From the NCBI RefSeq assembly GCF_020149935.1, contig NZ_CP083757.1, positions 1,881,001 through 1,945,000 on the forward strand: a stretch of 64,000 nucleotides of DNA. The letters run 5' to 3'. The position numbers and the translations under genes were made by a program. Position 1 is the stretch's first letter, and each line of letters opens with the position of its first letter. The DNA comes from Marinilongibacter aquaticus (GTDB lineage Bacteria > Bacteroidota > Bacteroidia > Cytophagales > Spirosomataceae). Shown here piece by piece: positions 43,610-53,900 of this stretch. The notes under the pieces are model-generated. The model was not told the DNA's origin, did no database searches, and was given only the letters and a program-made list of their open reading frames with translations.

Positions 43610-45016
43610 ATGCAAAAACTTTTTCTTGGCATTGTTTTCGTTTTGCAAACTGCTTTTTGTGCCGCACAAGGCTACGACATCCGCTTGAAATTGAATGGCT
43701 TGGAAGAAGGTTCGACAATCCAACTGGCTCATTTTCTGGGCTATAACCAATACATTAAAGTCGATTCCGCCAAAATGGAAAATGGCCTTTTTCAATTCTC
43801 TGGAGCAGAACCACTGAAGGGCGGCATCTATTTGTTCGTCATCAGCCCTTCCAAATATTACGATTTCATTGTGAGTGGCGATGAACCTAGTTTTGAAATC
43901 GCCGCAGACACTAGCAATTTCATCGAATCAGTAAAAGTTTCGGGATCAAAAGAAAACGAAATCCTTTTTGGATACCGCAAATTCCTTCAGCAGGTCAACC
44001 AAGAAGCAATGGCTGTAAACGCCAAATATGCGGGCAACGACCCTGCCACGGCTGTACAAAAAAGAGAAGAACTGGAAGCGGTAAAAAAGCGATTAGACAC
44101 GTATATCGACCAAATTGAAGAACAAAACAAGGACACTTTTGCGGCCAAGGTAATTGCCGTGAACAAAGAGATTGAAGTGCCGAAAGAAATTCCTTTAAAT
44201 CCCGATGGCAGCAAAGACAGCACTTTCGCTTTTCGATATTACAAATCTCATTTTTGGGATGGAATGGATTTCAGCGACCCTCGGATGATCCGTACACCCT
44301 TCCTGCAATCCAAACTTGAAAAATACTTCAAAGAATTGGTATATCAACTCCCTGATAGCGTCAATCAAGACGCCGATTTGGTGATTGGTCGTGCAAAAAA
44401 AGATCCTGAAATGTACCGCTACGTGCTTTGGTGGGTCACAAACAAATATGAAAATCCTGATATTGTGGGGCTGGATGCCGTATTTGTGCATTTGGCCGAA
44501 GCCTATTATTTGAAAGATGCCGATTGGCTAAGCGAAGAGCAAATTGAAAAATTCAAAGAGCGTGTAAAAACATTGAAACCCCTGGTTACCGGAAATGTAT
44601 TTCCCAAAATGCACCTCTACGACATGCAGGGCAATTTAAAGCTGTCGCCCGAATCAAAAGGCAGATATACCATACTCTACTTTTACAGCCCCGATTGCAG
44701 CCATTGCAAAGATGCCGCACCAGACCTGGTGAAATATGCAGCAGAGGCAAAAGAAAAAGGCATTGTAATCTATAATATTTCAGTGGATCACGACGAAAAA
44801 AAAATCGCCGAGTTTATCGAAAAATACGGCACGGGTAAAGACATGATCAACCTTTGGGACAAAGGCACGCACTACGATTTCCGCAAAAGCTATGATGTGT
44901 ATTCTACGCCTACAAGTTATATTTTGGACGAAAACCTACGTATTATTGGCAAACGAATCAAAATAGAAGAGTTCGATAAGTTTATTCAATTTCACGAAAA
45001 TCAAACCAGTCGATAA
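43610..45016 (+). CDS. TlpA-like thioredoxin-fold protein with DUF4369-type N-terminus
   Basis: A 468-residue exported protein. Signal MQKLFLGIVFVLQTAFCAAQ. The N-terminal domain of about 120 residues (IRLKLNGLEEGSTIQLAHFL) resembles DUF4369, the middle is helical, and the C-terminal thioredoxin-like domain has the redox pair CSHC in YFYSPDCSHCKDAAPDL and cis-Pro region VYSTPTSYILDE. It would reduce or oxidise thiols in the periplasm, as in cytochrome c maturation or disulfide repair. The M23 peptidase starts at 45085, 69 bp after its stop, and may share the transcript. Confidence 0.87.
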   Translation: MQKLFLGIVFVLQTAFCAAQGYDIRLKLNGLEEGSTIQLAHFLGYNQYIKVDSAKMENGLFQFSGAEPLKGGIYLFVISPSKYYDFIVSGDEPSFEIAADTSNFIESVKVSGSKENEILFGYRKFLQQVNQEAMAVNAKYAGNDPATAVQKREELEAVKKRLDTYIDQIEEQNKDTFAAKVIAVNKEIEVPKEIPLNPDGSKDSTFAFRYYKSHFWDGMDFSDPRMIRTPFLQSKLEKYFKELVYQLPDSVNQDADLVIGRAKKDPEMYRYVLWWVTNKYENPDIVGLDAVFVHLAEAYYLKDADWLSEEQIEKFKERVKTLKPLVTGNVFPKMHLYDMQGNLKLSPESKGRYTILYFYSPDCSHCKDAAPDLVKYAAEAKEKGIVIYNISVDHDEKKIAEFIEKYGTGKDMINLWDKGTHYDFRKSYDVYSTPTSYILDENLRIIGKRIKIEEFDKFIQFHENQTSR

Positions 45017-45084
45017 TATTTTTGAGCAAAAAAGAGAAAACAGCTTCGTTGCAGCTTAAACATTCGGCAACGCCTTACACACAT

Positions 45085-45981
45085 ATGATACTAAACCTGC
45101 TGATTTTACTGTTTATTGGAGTTCATATTGAAGGGTGCAGTTGGAATACAGAACGGCAAGTTGATAATCAAAGAGACTTCAAACAATTGCTTGTGGATAT
45201 CCGTGAACAAAAAATAACGCCACAATTGGCCAAATTGGAGTTCAAACGTATCATGAGCGAACTTGAAGAGCGATATCCGCACGCAGCCTTCGATTCGGCC
45301 AATGTATCTTTGGTCTTTCCCTTGTTGGGTAAAAACTACCGTTCGGTAGGCGGACGTGGACGCGGTTTCTATGGACGACATTTCGATTTATTTGATCATT
45401 CCGTGGCCAAAAGCCATCCCGCACACGATATTTTCATCTACGACCGAGACAAAGATTGTAAGGAAGACATCAGCGGCAAATACATGGATGTGTTGGCGGT
45501 AAGCGATGGCGTGGTCATTGCCACGGAAACCGAATGGACAGAAGAAAAAGGATATAAGGGTGGCAATTATGTGTGGCTTTACGATTTCCAAACCGGTGGA
45601 TTGTGGTATTACGCTCACCAACGCAAAGTATATGTGGTAGAAGGCCAGAAAGTGCAGGCGGGCGATAAAATTGGCGAAGTGGGCCGAAGCGGTTTCAATG
45701 CCAAAACCAACCGCTCGGATACGCATTTGCACTTGATGTTTCTCAAATTGGACGAACACAACGAGCCCACTCCACTGAACCATTATCCTTGGTTAAAAGC
45801 CGCAAAAACGGTATACCAAACTCAATTGCCCAGCCATTATCCACGAAAATCGATAAAAGCAGATTCGATTTCAAAAAGGATATCCGCAGGCCTTCCGATT
45901 TCCATTGAGCAGAAAATCGAGCCTAAACCTGTTTCTTTTCAGACGCGTTCGAAAAAAAAGAAAGGACGAGATAGAGGATAA
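45085..45981 (+). CDS. M23 family metallopeptidase (LytM-like), probable lipoprotein
   Basis: Murein-type endopeptidase-like protein, 298 residues from the ATG at 45085. The N-terminal LNLLILLFIGVHIEGCSWN has a lipobox-like IEGC. Zinc residues are His and Asp in HPAHDIFIYDRD and the HxH of TLHLMF-like DTHLHLMFLKLD; WYYAHQRKVYVVEGQKVQAG and GDKIGEVGRSGFN complete the M23 fold. It probably cuts peptidoglycan or a similar substrate in the periplasm. A TTG at 45022 is a possible longer start. The last 59 bp overlap the convergent pssA gene. Confidence 0.85.
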   Translation: MILNLLILLFIGVHIEGCSWNTERQVDNQRDFKQLLVDIREQKITPQLAKLEFKRIMSELEERYPHAAFDSANVSLVFPLLGKNYRSVGGRGRGFYGRHFDLFDHSVAKSHPAHDIFIYDRDKDCKEDISGKYMDVLAVSDGVVIATETEWTEEKGYKGGNYVWLYDFQTGGLWYYAHQRKVYVVEGQKVQAGDKIGEVGRSGFNAKTNRSDTHLHLMFLKLDEHNEPTPLNHYPWLKAAKTVYQTQLPSHYPRKSIKADSISKRISAGLPISIEQKIEPKPVSFQTRSKKKKGRDRG

Positions 45982-46600
45982 AGATGAAAGGAATTGCCGA
46001 AACCTGAACGGAAAGCAAGAGTACCAGCGAGGAAAGAAGCAGAGTATAACGGAAACGGTTATTTTTCCAAGAGAAATCTTTAAACTTCAAAGCCAGTAAC
46101 GGATAATCCCAAACCAAGAGAAAACTGATCAGCATTGAATAGGCCCAATAGAATGGATCGCCCAAAATGGGGGCAAAAAAAGAGCCGCCCATGAGAAAGG
46201 GGAAAGCAGCCACAAGTAAAGCATTAGTAGGCGTTGGAACACCATAAAATGTATCGCTCTGCCTTTCATCCAAATTGAACTTGGCCAAACGTAAGGCCGA
46301 AAACAAAGCGGGCAAGAAGGCCAAATATTTGCCACTTTCATTCTGGATCAGGGCAAACAAAATAAATGAAGGCAAAACCCCGAAACTCACTACATCTGCA
46401 AGTGAATCCAACTCTTTGCCAATTGGCGAAGCCATTTTCAGGATACGTGCAGCAAAACCGTCCAAAAAGTCGAGCAACATGGCCAAAGCGATCATTCCTG
46501 CGGCCATTTTCAAATCGCCGAGCAAAGCACATTGAATGCCGTACATTCCACAAGCCAGATTGCCTAAAGTAATAAAATTAGGGATTGTATATATTCTCAT
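45923..46600 (-). CDS. pssA: CDP-diacylglycerol--serine O-phosphatidyltransferase
   Basis: Makes phosphatidylserine from CDP-diacylglycerol and serine, the route to phosphatidylethanolamine. The 225-residue membrane protein has the CDP-alcohol phosphotransferase motif in LDFLDGFAARILKMASPIGK, then ELDSLADVVSFG, with further hydrophobic helices. The start overlaps the stop of the MBL gene by 4 bp. The 3' end overlaps the convergent M23 gene by 59 bp. The subgroup I or II of PssA cannot be set by eye, but it is the Bacillus-type membrane form. Confidence 0.9.
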   Translation of the reverse strand: MRIYTIPNFITLGNLACGMYGIQCALLGDLKMAAGMIALAMLLDFLDGFAARILKMASPIGKELDSLADVVSFGVLPSFILFALIQNESGKYLAFLPALFSALRLAKFNLDERQSDTFYGVPTPTNALLVAAFPFLMGGSFFAPILGDPFYWAYSMLISFLLVWDYPLLALKFKDFSWKNNRFRYTLLLSSLVLLLSVQVSAIPFIFILYLVLSFFSNASEKKQV

Positions 46601-47238
46601 GACTTCAAAAATGGATTGAATTTCTTTTCATGGCCAATTGTGGTTTCATCCATATGTCCGGCATACACGAGAAAGTCGTCTGGAAGCGAAAAGAATTTTG
46701 TTTGAATACTGTGCATCAGGTCGCTATGGCTGCATAGGGGAAAATCCGTTCGGCCTACACTCTCCCGAAAAAGGCAATCTCCGCCAATTATATACTTCTC
46801 GGCCCGGTTCACAAAAGCAATATGCCCAGGAGCGTGTCCTGGTACAAAAATCACTTCTAAGCGTATTTCGCCAATTTCAAGTACATCGCCCTCTTCCAGA
46901 AAGGCATCGGGTTCCACAGGTTCGTATCCTGGGATTCCGTACATCTCACACCGTTTTTCTACATCTTCTAAAATTGGCAAATCGGCCTTGTGCATCCACA
47001 TAGGCACTTTGAAATTACGTTTGATGTACTGCGAACCGAACACATGATCTAAATGTGTGTGGGTTTGCAATACCGCTTTCAGCGTCAGTTTTTGCTCCTT
47101 AATGTATTGTCCAAGCTCTTCCTTTTCTTCTTGAAAAAGGCATCCCGGATCAATCACCACGGCTTGGCCGCCCTCATCATAAAGCAGATAGGTATTTTCT
47201 TGAAATGGCGAAAAAGTAAACTTTTTTACAATACTCAT
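46597..47238 (-). CDS. MBL-fold metallo-hydrolase, glyoxalase II-like
   Basis: A 213-residue hydrolase with the zinc motif QTHTHLDHVFG (HxHxDH), further His in FVPGHAPGHIAFV, Asp in IIGGDCLFRESVGRTDFP and His in YAGHMDETTIGHE. The family includes glyoxalase II and other thioesterases; substrate not evident. It overlaps pssA (ATGA, 46597-46600) and so is in the same operon. Start at 47238 with MSIVKKFTFSPFQENTYLLY. Confidence 0.9.
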   Translation of the reverse strand: MSIVKKFTFSPFQENTYLLYDEGGQAVVIDPGCLFQEEKEELGQYIKEQKLTLKAVLQTHTHLDHVFGSQYIKRNFKVPMWMHKADLPILEDVEKRCEMYGIPGYEPVEPDAFLEEGDVLEIGEIRLEVIFVPGHAPGHIAFVNRAEKYIIGGDCLFRESVGRTDFPLCSHSDLMHSIQTKFFSLPDDFLVYAGHMDETTIGHEKKFNPFLKS

Positions 47239-47411
47239 GTGACATAAAGATTTAAGAACGTCTAAACAAGCAAAATCACAAACCTCGTTGTTCCTTTCTT
47301 CTCGCTTGAACCAATTTCTCCAAAGGAATCCAGTGGTGAAATTATGTCAATAAACACGGAAAAGGAAAAAACGTATTAAAAGATTAGTAAGAATAACAAA
47401 ACCTCATTACC

Positions 47412-47966
47412 ATGCTCCACAACTTAGAAATTGAAAAATGGCACCGTATCGCTATTGATGGCGTTGAAAATCCTCCACACTATGAAGTCTCTAGCTACGG
47501 AAGGCTTAAAAGCTTCCAAAATTATGCCGACGGCAAACTATTGAAAGGCTCTGTAATTCAGGGATACCGCTCACTCAACATCCGCCTTGCAAACGGCAAA
47601 TCATTCAACAGGTATATTCATAAGCTTGTAGCTGAATATTTTGTTGAGAAAAAATCGGATCAGCACATGTTTGTGATCCACAAAGATTACGACAAGTACA
47701 ACAATGTACACGACAACTTGGAATGGGTGACGCAAGCGGAGATGATTGAACACAATCGTACAAACCCCAATGTACTGAACAAGCCACGCCCTAAAAAATC
47801 GAAGAATTACAAGCTGAACGAGTCCAAAGTCAAGATCATCAAAAAAATGCTCAAGTCGGACACCACGCGTCTGAAAATGATCGCCAAGCAATTCGGCATC
47901 ACACATACCCAACTCAACCGTATTCGCTCTGGTGAGAATTGGGGCTACGTCACAATCGAAGAGTAA
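47412..47966 (+). CDS. NUMOD4/HNH endonuclease-like protein
   Basis: A 184-residue free-standing protein. The N-terminal NUMOD4-like part has WHRIAIDGVENPPHYEVSSY and GRLKSF, the HNH-like part has IHKLVAEYFVEKKSDQHMFV, IHKDYDKYNNVHDNLEWVTQ, and a C-terminal helix-turn-helix-like part (RLKMIAKQFGITHTQLNRIR) ends it. In the usual HNH line, VNHKDG, the Asn is Ile here, so catalysis may be impaired. Such genes are usually mobile (homing), but this one sits between housekeeping genes without an intron. It may have been recruited for another use. Confidence 0.8.
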   Translation: MLHNLEIEKWHRIAIDGVENPPHYEVSSYGRLKSFQNYADGKLLKGSVIQGYRSLNIRLANGKSFNRYIHKLVAEYFVEKKSDQHMFVIHKDYDKYNNVHDNLEWVTQAEMIEHNRTNPNVLNKPRPKKSKNYKLNESKVKIIKKMLKSDTTRLKMIAKQFGITHTQLNRIRSGENWGYVTIEE

Positions 47967-47992
47967 TCAAACAATTTTGTACTGCAAGAAGA

Positions 47993-48022
47993 GGGGGCAT
48001 GTACTTTGTGCATCCCCTTTTT
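47993..48022 (+). terminator. Rho-independent terminator of the HNH gene
   Basis: GGGG, a 2-base bulge, then ATGTAC (47999-48004) pair with GTGCAT and CCCC around TTT, and a TTTTT run follows. It lies directly before the stop of the convergent IscA-like gene. Confidence 0.75.
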
Positions 48023-48294
48023 CAACACAGGTAGAACCCACTTTCCTCTTCCTTTTCCAGATAATCTACCGTTTTACCGATCACATACAAAAGGTGGGCC
48101 TTCTTCACCAGCACACGAAAACCCTCGAGCTGAATTTCTTCATCGTCTTCCATCGGCTTATCTAAACCAAAAAGGTAATTTCCGCTGCAAGACGCACCCG
48201 CCAAGCCCACCCGTAGGCCGTATTGCTCACGCACCAAAGGGTTGGCAAAAGCCACACGAATCCTCTCCAAAGCCGAAGCCGTAAACTTTATCAT
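48022..48294 (-). CDS. IscA/HesB-like protein with incomplete cysteine set
   Basis: A 90-residue protein of the A-type iron-sulfur carrier fold (FTASALERIRVAFANP, LRVGLAGASCSGNYLFGLD). Cys36 corresponds to the first conserved cysteine. The usual C-terminal CGCG is absent: the chain ends in ESGFYLC, leaving one terminal Cys90. It can hardly bind a cluster in the classical three-Cys manner. I saw no CGCG just past the stop, so frameshifting is unlikely. The function may be regulatory or use two cysteines per monomer. Confidence 0.75.
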   Translation of the reverse strand: MIKFTASALERIRVAFANPLVREQYGLRVGLAGASCSGNYLFGLDKPMEDDEEIQLEGFRVLVKKAHLLYVIGKTVDYLEKEEESGFYLC

Positions 48295-48356
48295 TCTCCA
48301 AATTAAACTAGATTTTTATTCTGAAGACGAGAAATATAACGCAAATTTGAAGCACT

Positions 48357-48908
48357 ATGGAGAACATCGGTGAATTATTGAAAATACTGATCCCAGCAGC
48401 TACAGTCCTCTATGGCATGTATCTGTTGGCCAAAACTTTTCTGGATAAGCAAATTGAACAAAAAAGACTGGAAACGGTCGCTCAAAACCAACAGCAAACC
48501 TTGCCGCTTAGGCTTCAAGCTTACGAACGCATGATTCTCTTTCTGGAAAGGACAAAGTCGAACAACCTGCTGCTCAGACTTCAAGGAAATGCAAAGAGTG
48601 CTGCGGAACTTCATTTTTTGATGATTAACGAAATCCGAAATGAATTTCAACACAATTTGGCTCAACAACTCTACATTGGAGCCGAAGTGTGGGAACAAAT
48701 AGAAGACGCTTATCAACAAAACATTGCCTCGCTCAACCAAACGGCCAATGCCCTGCCCCAAGATGCCACGGCTATTGAGTTTGCCAAGAAAATTTTGGCC
48801 GCAAGCCTGCCCAAAGAGCAAGATCCTATTCAAAAAGCTTTAAAGGTTTTGAAAGCCGAAGCTTTTGAACTGATCGAAACCCCCAAACTGAAAGATACAG
48901 GTCTATAA
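48357..48908 (+). CDS. Hypothetical membrane protein (DUF7935-like)
   Basis: A 183-residue protein with one N-terminal membrane helix (IPAATVLYGMYLLAKTFL) and a mostly helical cytoplasmic part (RLQAYERMILFLERTKSNNL, MINEIRNEFQHNLAQQLYIG). I match this to the DUF7935 family common in Bacteroidota; function unknown. It is divergent from the IscA-like gene (62 bp apart) and followed by a strong terminator. Confidence 0.7.
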   Translation: MENIGELLKILIPAATVLYGMYLLAKTFLDKQIEQKRLETVAQNQQQTLPLRLQAYERMILFLERTKSNNLLLRLQGNAKSAAELHFLMINEIRNEFQHNLAQQLYIGAEVWEQIEDAYQQNIASLNQTANALPQDATAIEFAKKILAASLPKEQDPIQKALKVLKAEAFELIETPKLKDTGL

Positions 48909-48910
48909 CA

Positions 48911-48940
48911 AAAAAAGGTGGCCTTGGGCCACCTTTTACT
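48911..48940. terminator. Bidirectional hairpin terminator
   Basis: Perfect 11-bp stem AAAAGGTGGCC (48913-48923) and GGCCACCTTTT (48927-48937) around TTG, flanked by A and T runs. It ends both the membrane-protein gene and the RNA-binding protein gene. Confidence 0.88.
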
Positions 48941-48957
48941 AGCAAACTAAAATCTTA

Positions 48958-49209
48958 TCAAAACTCACCTCTTGGTCTTGCCACTTTTACTACAATAGTA
49001 CGACCGTCGATTTCTGTGTCATTAAGGGCAGCGATAGCTGATTCACCTTCTGAGTCATTTGGCATTTCCACAAAGCCATATCCTTTAGAACGGCCTGTGA
49101 ATTTGTCCATGATGATTTTTGCTGAATCGACTGTACCGAACTCTTCAAACGTGTTTCTTAGAGTTTCTTCTTCAGTGTTGTAGTTTAATTTTGCTACGAA
49201 AATGTTCAT
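48958..49209 (-). CDS. RRM-type RNA-binding protein
   Basis: An 83-residue single RNA recognition motif. RNP2 is IFVAKL near the start and RNP1 is KGYGFVEM near residue 45; the rest is a classical RRM fold ending in IVVKVARPRGEF. Small RRM proteins in Bacteroidota are often abundant and act on mRNA stability or translation, often under cold or growth control. The 255 bp upstream to the next gene hold no gene, and a long 5' leader is possible. The terminator lies downstream. Confidence 0.9.
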   Translation of the reverse strand: MNIFVAKLNYNTEEETLRNTFEEFGTVDSAKIIMDKFTGRSKGYGFVEMPNDSEGESAIAALNDTEIDGRTIVVKVARPRGEF

Positions 49210-49464
49210 ACGAAAAAATTTTAAATACTAAAAAGTGGGGAAAAACAAGCGTAGCAATCTAAAAAAAGAAATGCATATTAAGCTTATGCTCACCATCGGT
49301 GTAAAGGTATGGATATTTTTCACAAAAATTAGATGTTGCTAAATTTATCTTTTTGAGAATCAATTTTTTATGAAAGACTTCAACTTCGAAGTTCAATCGA
49401 AAAAAGCGGCATCCAAACACACATTAAAAAGTTAATACACAAGTACTTAACGCGAAAACCAAGC

Positions 49465-50841
49465 CTACAATTCGCGTATTCTCTTTTGAAGCCCGTGTGC
49501 CACCAATGCCGTAGTATAGGCATCAGAATGCCAAAAAAGTATGTTTCTTAGAGCAGTTCCGCCCGAAAAAAAAACGCCGCCGTCCCAATATATCCCCAGA
49601 AAATCTTGCTTTGCCTCTTTCAACAAAAAGTTTTCAGCCTTTAAAATCGTTTGTAATTCTACAGCGAAACCCGCCCGTTTTAAATCGATGAGAGCATGAT
49701 AAGCGTATGCGGTCGACTGAATCTTGTCGCCTCCGTTTACATATTTTCGACTGGCAAAAGAGCCATCCTCCATTTGAGAAGCTTGCAAAAAGGCCAAAAC
49801 TTTATCGCCCGCATTTTTTAGGGCCAATCTTTTATTGGCCGCACACAGTTTTGCGATACAAAACGGTAAGTGATACGCATTGGGATAATACACGCCTGCA
49901 CCTGCCCAATCTTCCTTTTCGCAGAGTTTTTCAATCATTTTTATCGAAGCCTCATTTACTTCCGTTTCTTCGAATTGCCCGCTCGCCGTCAGATAATATA
50001 GGATATTGGCATTCACCACGGGGTCTACATCGTTTGCACCCCACGGAATCCAAGGTTCGTAAGCTTTGGGATAAGCCGAACTGGAAGGCAAGAAAATACT
50101 GATAATGGATAAATAAGCCTGCACGGGTGTCCAAATTCCGTAACGATATTCTTGGTCGAGCCACGTGAGGTATGCTCCAGAATTCTTCCGTATATGAAAA
50201 AGATAGTTGTACCAATTTCTGTTCTGTCGGTTCAAATCCACCCACTCCCCGAAAACCGAATCGTTGGCCAGTGGCATTTCGGTATCAAAAATCCGATTGT
50301 GATAAAACCTAGCCAGACTGGCCAAATTCGTATCGTCCGCATCATTGGGCACATTGCACATTTTCTGCACCAATTTGGGTTTCGAGCTAAAGTTGGTGGG
50401 CCGATGCACCAAAGGGTAAGGCTTCTTGGCTCTCCAAAACTTCTGATTGCGTGGGGGTGGCAGTTTCTTCCAGAAATTGAAACGAATACTGTCCGCATAG
50501 CTTTCAATTTCTGGCATAGCCTTTTGCAACATCGGCCTGATCATGGTCAAGGTACTGTCTTCCAAATACATTTCGGCCAGAAAATTATAAATAGCCGAAG
50601 TGGTGAAACAATTCGAGTCGCGGGCTTTTTTGGGAAAACCAATGAAAAAATAGGCCTCAGTAAGCTCCATATAACTTGGCCATTCGCCCGCATACTGCAC
50701 ACCTTCAATAGTACTGTCTTCTTGGGCATGCTCCAAATAATCAAGAGCTCCGACAAGGGCTTTCTGAGGGCTGAGCTGTGCAAAGCTCGCCGATTCCAAA
50801 GTAAAGAAAAGAAGAAAAAGCAGCACTTCTGTTTTACGCAT
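49465..50841 (-). CDS. Exported alpha/alpha-toroid-like protein, unknown function
   Basis: A 458-residue exported protein. Signal TEVLLFLLFFTLESASFAQ. The body is helical, with repeat-like segments (VLAFLQASQMEDGSFASRKY, QSTAYAYHALIDLKRAGFA, SDAYTTALVAHGLQKR) that recall prenyltransferase/squalene-cyclase type alpha/alpha barrels, without the catalytic Asp motifs. No known family is certain. Function open; possibly a periplasmic enzyme or scaffold. It lies downstream of ileS by 79 bp on the same strand. Confidence 0.6.
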   Translation of the reverse strand: MRKTEVLLFLLFFTLESASFAQLSPQKALVGALDYLEHAQEDSTIEGVQYAGEWPSYMELTEAYFFIGFPKKARDSNCFTTSAIYNFLAEMYLEDSTLTMIRPMLQKAMPEIESYADSIRFNFWKKLPPPRNQKFWRAKKPYPLVHRPTNFSSKPKLVQKMCNVPNDADDTNLASLARFYHNRIFDTEMPLANDSVFGEWVDLNRQNRNWYNYLFHIRKNSGAYLTWLDQEYRYGIWTPVQAYLSIISIFLPSSSAYPKAYEPWIPWGANDVDPVVNANILYYLTASGQFEETEVNEASIKMIEKLCEKEDWAGAGVYYPNAYHLPFCIAKLCAANKRLALKNAGDKVLAFLQASQMEDGSFASRKYVNGGDKIQSTAYAYHALIDLKRAGFAVELQTILKAENFLLKEAKQDFLGIYWDGGVFFSGGTALRNILFWHSDAYTTALVAHGLQKRIREL

Positions 50842-50920
50842 TCGAGCAATAGAATTTGCCCCAATTTACAGAAATCCTGCTTTCTCTTTCTAAGTTTAAA
50901 TTTTACGGACAAAGAGTTGT

Positions 50921-53900
50921 TTAGGCCACCTCTACCTTCACCTTCAACACAAATTCGTCCATTTCCAACTCTACGGCATCGGCCACATCATCTTGCACTT
51001 CCAACGAAAGGGCTTGCACTTCCTGGCATATATAGCTCTTGTTTGCTTCGATCGCCTGGGCCAATTCGTCATTGTTGTTGGCCAATTGAATATTGATTTT
51101 ATCCGTCACTTCAAAACCACTGTCTTTACGGTAATTCTGGATTTTATTCACAAAATCGCGGGCAATTCCTTCGAATTTCAAGTCTTCTGTAAGCGTGATA
51201 TCCAATGCAACGGTCAAATTCCCGTCTTGAGCAGTCAGGTAACCGGGCAAATCTTCCGTCAGTATTTCCACATCCGTTAATTCGATCTCGCCCACGGCCA
51301 AATTGTACTTTCCATTCCTTTCCAATTCGGCGATGGCTGCCGTATCCAAGGCCGAAATTTCGTTGGCCACGGCTTTCATATTCTTGCCGTATTTCGGCCC
51401 CAAGGTTTTGAAATTGGGCTTCACTTTTTTGCTCAATACGCCCGAAGCGTCATCCAGATACTCAACAGCCTTGATATTCACCTCGCTCTTGATCAATTCA
51501 TCCACAGCCGCAATTTGCTTCCTTGTTTCGGAAGAAAGCACCGGAATCAATATTTTAGACAAAGGCTGACGCACCTTCAGTTTATTCGCTTTTCGCAGGG
51601 CATGCACCATCGAGCTGATACGCTGGGCGTAATCCATCGACGTTTGCAATTCATCGTTGATCCAGACCTCGTTCACTTTCGGGAAATCCGTCAAATGCAC
51701 CGATTCGGCATCCCCTTCCACAAATAGGTTTTTATACAACCAATCGCCATAAAACGGTGCAATTGGCGACATCAACATCGAAACCGTTTTCAAACACAAT
51801 CCTAAGGTTTCGTAAGCCGCCTGCTTGTCGTCGGTCAATTCACCCTTCCAAAAACGGCGACGCCCTAAGCGTACATACCAATTGGAAAGTTGATCGCTGA
51901 CAAAATCTTGAATCGCTCGGCCGGCCTTTGTCGGTTCATAATTGGCGTATGCCGAATCCACTTCTTCGATCAAAGACTGCAACTTGGATAAAATCCAGCG
52001 GTCGAGTTCGGTCAATGCATTGAAATTAATTATGCCCGTAAAGCGGTAATTGTCGAGGTTGGCGTATAATGCAAAGAAATTGTACGTGTTGGTTAAAGTC
52101 CCGAAAAACTTATTGCGGACTTCCGTTACACCTGTCAAATCGAAGCGAAGATTGTCCCAAGGTTGGGCATTCGTAATCATGTACCAACGCGTAGGGTCTG
52201 CTCCGTAATTTTTCAAGGTTTCGAAAGGATCCACGGCATTGCCCAATCTCTTCGACATCTTATTGCCGTTTTTATCGAGCACCAAGCCGGTAGACACCAC
52301 ATTTTTGAAAGCCACAGAATCGTAGAGCATTCCCGCGATGGCGTGCAGAGTAAAAAACCAGCCACGCGTTTGGTCCACACCTTCAGAGATAAAATCAGCA
52401 GGGTACGCCTTTTCAAAAATGGATTCGTTTTCGAAAGGCATATGCCATTGGGCATACGGCATGGCTCCAGAATCGAACCACACATCAATCAAATCGGGCT
52501 CGCGATACAGTGCTTTCCCCGAATTCGAAACCAAAACTACCTCATCGACATACGGACGGTGCAAATCGAAAGAATCGTAGTCCAACTCATCGGCCTTCGT
52601 TCTCAGGTAATTTTCTTTCATTAGGCCCGCCGCAATGGCTTTGTCTATTTCGGCACTCAATTCGGCAACCGATCCCACGCACAGCTCTTCGCCTTCTTCG
52701 TTTCGCCAAATGGGCAAAGGAGTGCCCCAAAAGCGGCTTCGTGACAAGTTCCAGTCGACGAGGTTTTCCAGCCAATTGCCAAAACGGCCCGTTCCAGTCG
52801 ATTCTGGTTTCCAATTGATTGTTTTGTTCAACTCTGCCAAACGGTCTTTCACGGCCGTCGTTTTGATAAACCAGCTATCCAATGGATAATACAATACGGG
52901 CTTATCTGTACGCCAGCAATGTGGGTAGCTGTGCTCGTATCGCTGCACATTGAAAGCACGGTTCTCCTCTTTCAATTTGATCGAAATCCGTTCGTCGACA
53001 GACAGGTATTTGTCACGACCTTGCTTTGCTGTTTCTTGAGCAAGCTCTTCGTCTGTGTAATATTCCGTTTTTACATATTCCAAAGGAAAATCACTCACTT
53101 CGGCCACAAAACGACCCTTGCGATCAACCAAAGGCATTTCCTTTCCATTTTCATCTTTCACCATAATGGCCGGAATACCGTTTTGCTGAGCCACTCTGAA
53201 GTCATCTGCACCAAAAGTTGGGGCCGTGTGCACAATACCGGTACCGTCTTCGGTGGTCACAAAATCGCCCACAATGACACGGAATGCCTCGCCTTCCGGC
53301 TGCACATAGGGTAAAAGTTGCTCGTAGCGTATGCCTTCAAGCTCAGCACCTTTGAAGCTTTTCAGCACTTTCCAAGGCAATACTTTTTTATTCGAATCGG
53401 CATAGCCTTCAAAATCACCATCCTTTCCCTTTTCAGAAAAATAACCTTTCAATAAATCTTTGGCCAAAACCACATTTACAGGTAAATGCGTGTATGGGTT
53501 GAAGGTTTTCACCAAAACATATTCAATCCCCTTTCCAACGGTCAAAGCCGCATTCGAAGGCAATGTCCATGGTGTGGTCGTCCATGCCAAAATAAACACT
53601 TCCGCATCGGCTGCATCAAAAAGATTCTGTGCCTGTTCATTCATTTCAACCTTAAACTGGGCCGTCATCGACGTATCTTTTACATCGCGATAGGTGCCGG
53701 GCTGATTCAGTTCATGTGAAGAAAGGCCGGTACCCGCAGCCGGAGAATAAGGCTGAATCGTGTACCCTTTATACAAAAGGCCCTTTTCGTAAAGCCTTTT
53801 TAGCAAATTCCATACGGACTCGATATACTCGTTTTTGTAGGTGATATACGGGTTTTCCATATCCACCCAATAGCCCATTTTTTCGGTCATTTCAGACCAT

